A stretch of 5,083 nucleotides of DNA, taken from NCBI GenBank assembly GCA_030544185.1, contig JAUNRO010000240.1, forward strand, positions 1-5,083, read 5' to 3'. Of the stretch, positions 5,044 through 5,083 are shown piece after piece (within the stretch, counting starts at the first letter, position 1; each line of letters starts with the position of its first letter). The notes under the pieces were generated by a model. It was not told where the DNA came from and did no database searches. It was given only the letters and a program-made list of their open reading frames with translations. The translations under genes were made by a program, and so were the position numbers. This DNA comes from Propionibacteriaceae bacterium. GTDB taxonomy: Bacteria > Actinomycetota > Actinomycetes > Propionibacteriales > Propionibacteriaceae.

Positions 5044-5083
5044 TCAGTCGAACAGTCCGCCGAAGAGGTCGCCAAGCCCCTCG
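5044..5083 (-). CDS. Probable 3' end of an unidentified minus-strand gene (partial)
   Basis: On the minus strand the last 40 bases read in one frame as EGLGDLFGGLFD followed by TGA (5046-5044). The Gly/Leu/Phe/Asp-rich end and codons mostly ending in C or G look like a genuine GC-rich coding C-terminus, whereas the DNA just beyond the stop becomes AT-richer. Only 12 residues are visible, so no family can be named. If real, it lies upstream of, and in the same direction as, the M15 peptidase gene, 240 bp away. The tttggc/gccaaa hairpin (4991-5015) could be a weak terminator for it. Confidence 0.45.
   Translation of the reverse strand, partial: EGLGDLFGGLFD

Noticed and set aside
4946..5083. 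Plus-strand ORF open to the right edge, preceded by a purine-rich gagaggag
   Set aside because: The purine run is too close to the ATG, composition (Cys, His, Ser, Arg, Lys mix) is unlike neighbouring genes, and it overlaps the likelier minus-strand gene end.

Overview
The window is GC-rich (codons end mostly in G or C), densely packed, and reads as chromosomal DNA of a high-GC Gram-positive actinobacterium. The best evidence is an LpdA-type flavoprotein and a type I purine nucleoside phosphorylase (PNP), both close to the mycobacterial proteins as I remember them. A Sec-exported M15-type wall peptidase and a probable leaderless promoter also fit. The genus cannot be fixed from the sequence. 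No tRNA, rRNA, CRISPR array, insertion sequence or phage gene is visible, and all complete genes are intact.

Layout: (1) Positions 1-624, minus strand, hold a PNP gene that runs off the left edge. (2) After a 49-bp divergent gap, three plus-strand genes follow: xthA (exonuclease III, 674-1537), an lpdA-like NAD(P)H quinone reductase (1584-3017) and a SIRT4-like class II sirtuin (3014-3958). The last two overlap by four bases (GTGA), so they are probably translationally coupled. No separate promoter is evident for lpdA, so the three may form one operon. (3) A long, almost perfect hairpin (3934-3964) contains the sirtuin stop codon and lies between convergent genes, so it probably acts as a two-way terminator. 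(4) Positions 3979-4803, minus strand, encode a secreted zinc M15 peptidase with a C-terminal peptidoglycan-binding domain. (5) Positions 4804-5043 are a more AT-rich leader/promoter region with several palindromes. (6) The last 40 bases appear to be the 3' end of another minus-strand gene.

How the genes may work together: the sirtuin consumes NAD+ and releases nicotinamide, the LpdA-like enzyme is expected to oxidise NAD(P)H, and PNP works in nucleoside salvage; XthA repairs abasic and oxidised DNA ends. A redox/NAD/DNA-damage theme is therefore plausible but inferred. The two most interesting points are that the LpdA-like protein has lost both the redox disulfide and the His-Glu pair of true lipoamide dehydrogenases, and that it is coupled to a sirtuin of the SIRT4 type. 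I found no clear sign of a wholly new system; the window is mostly recognisable housekeeping genes with some notable regulatory architecture.
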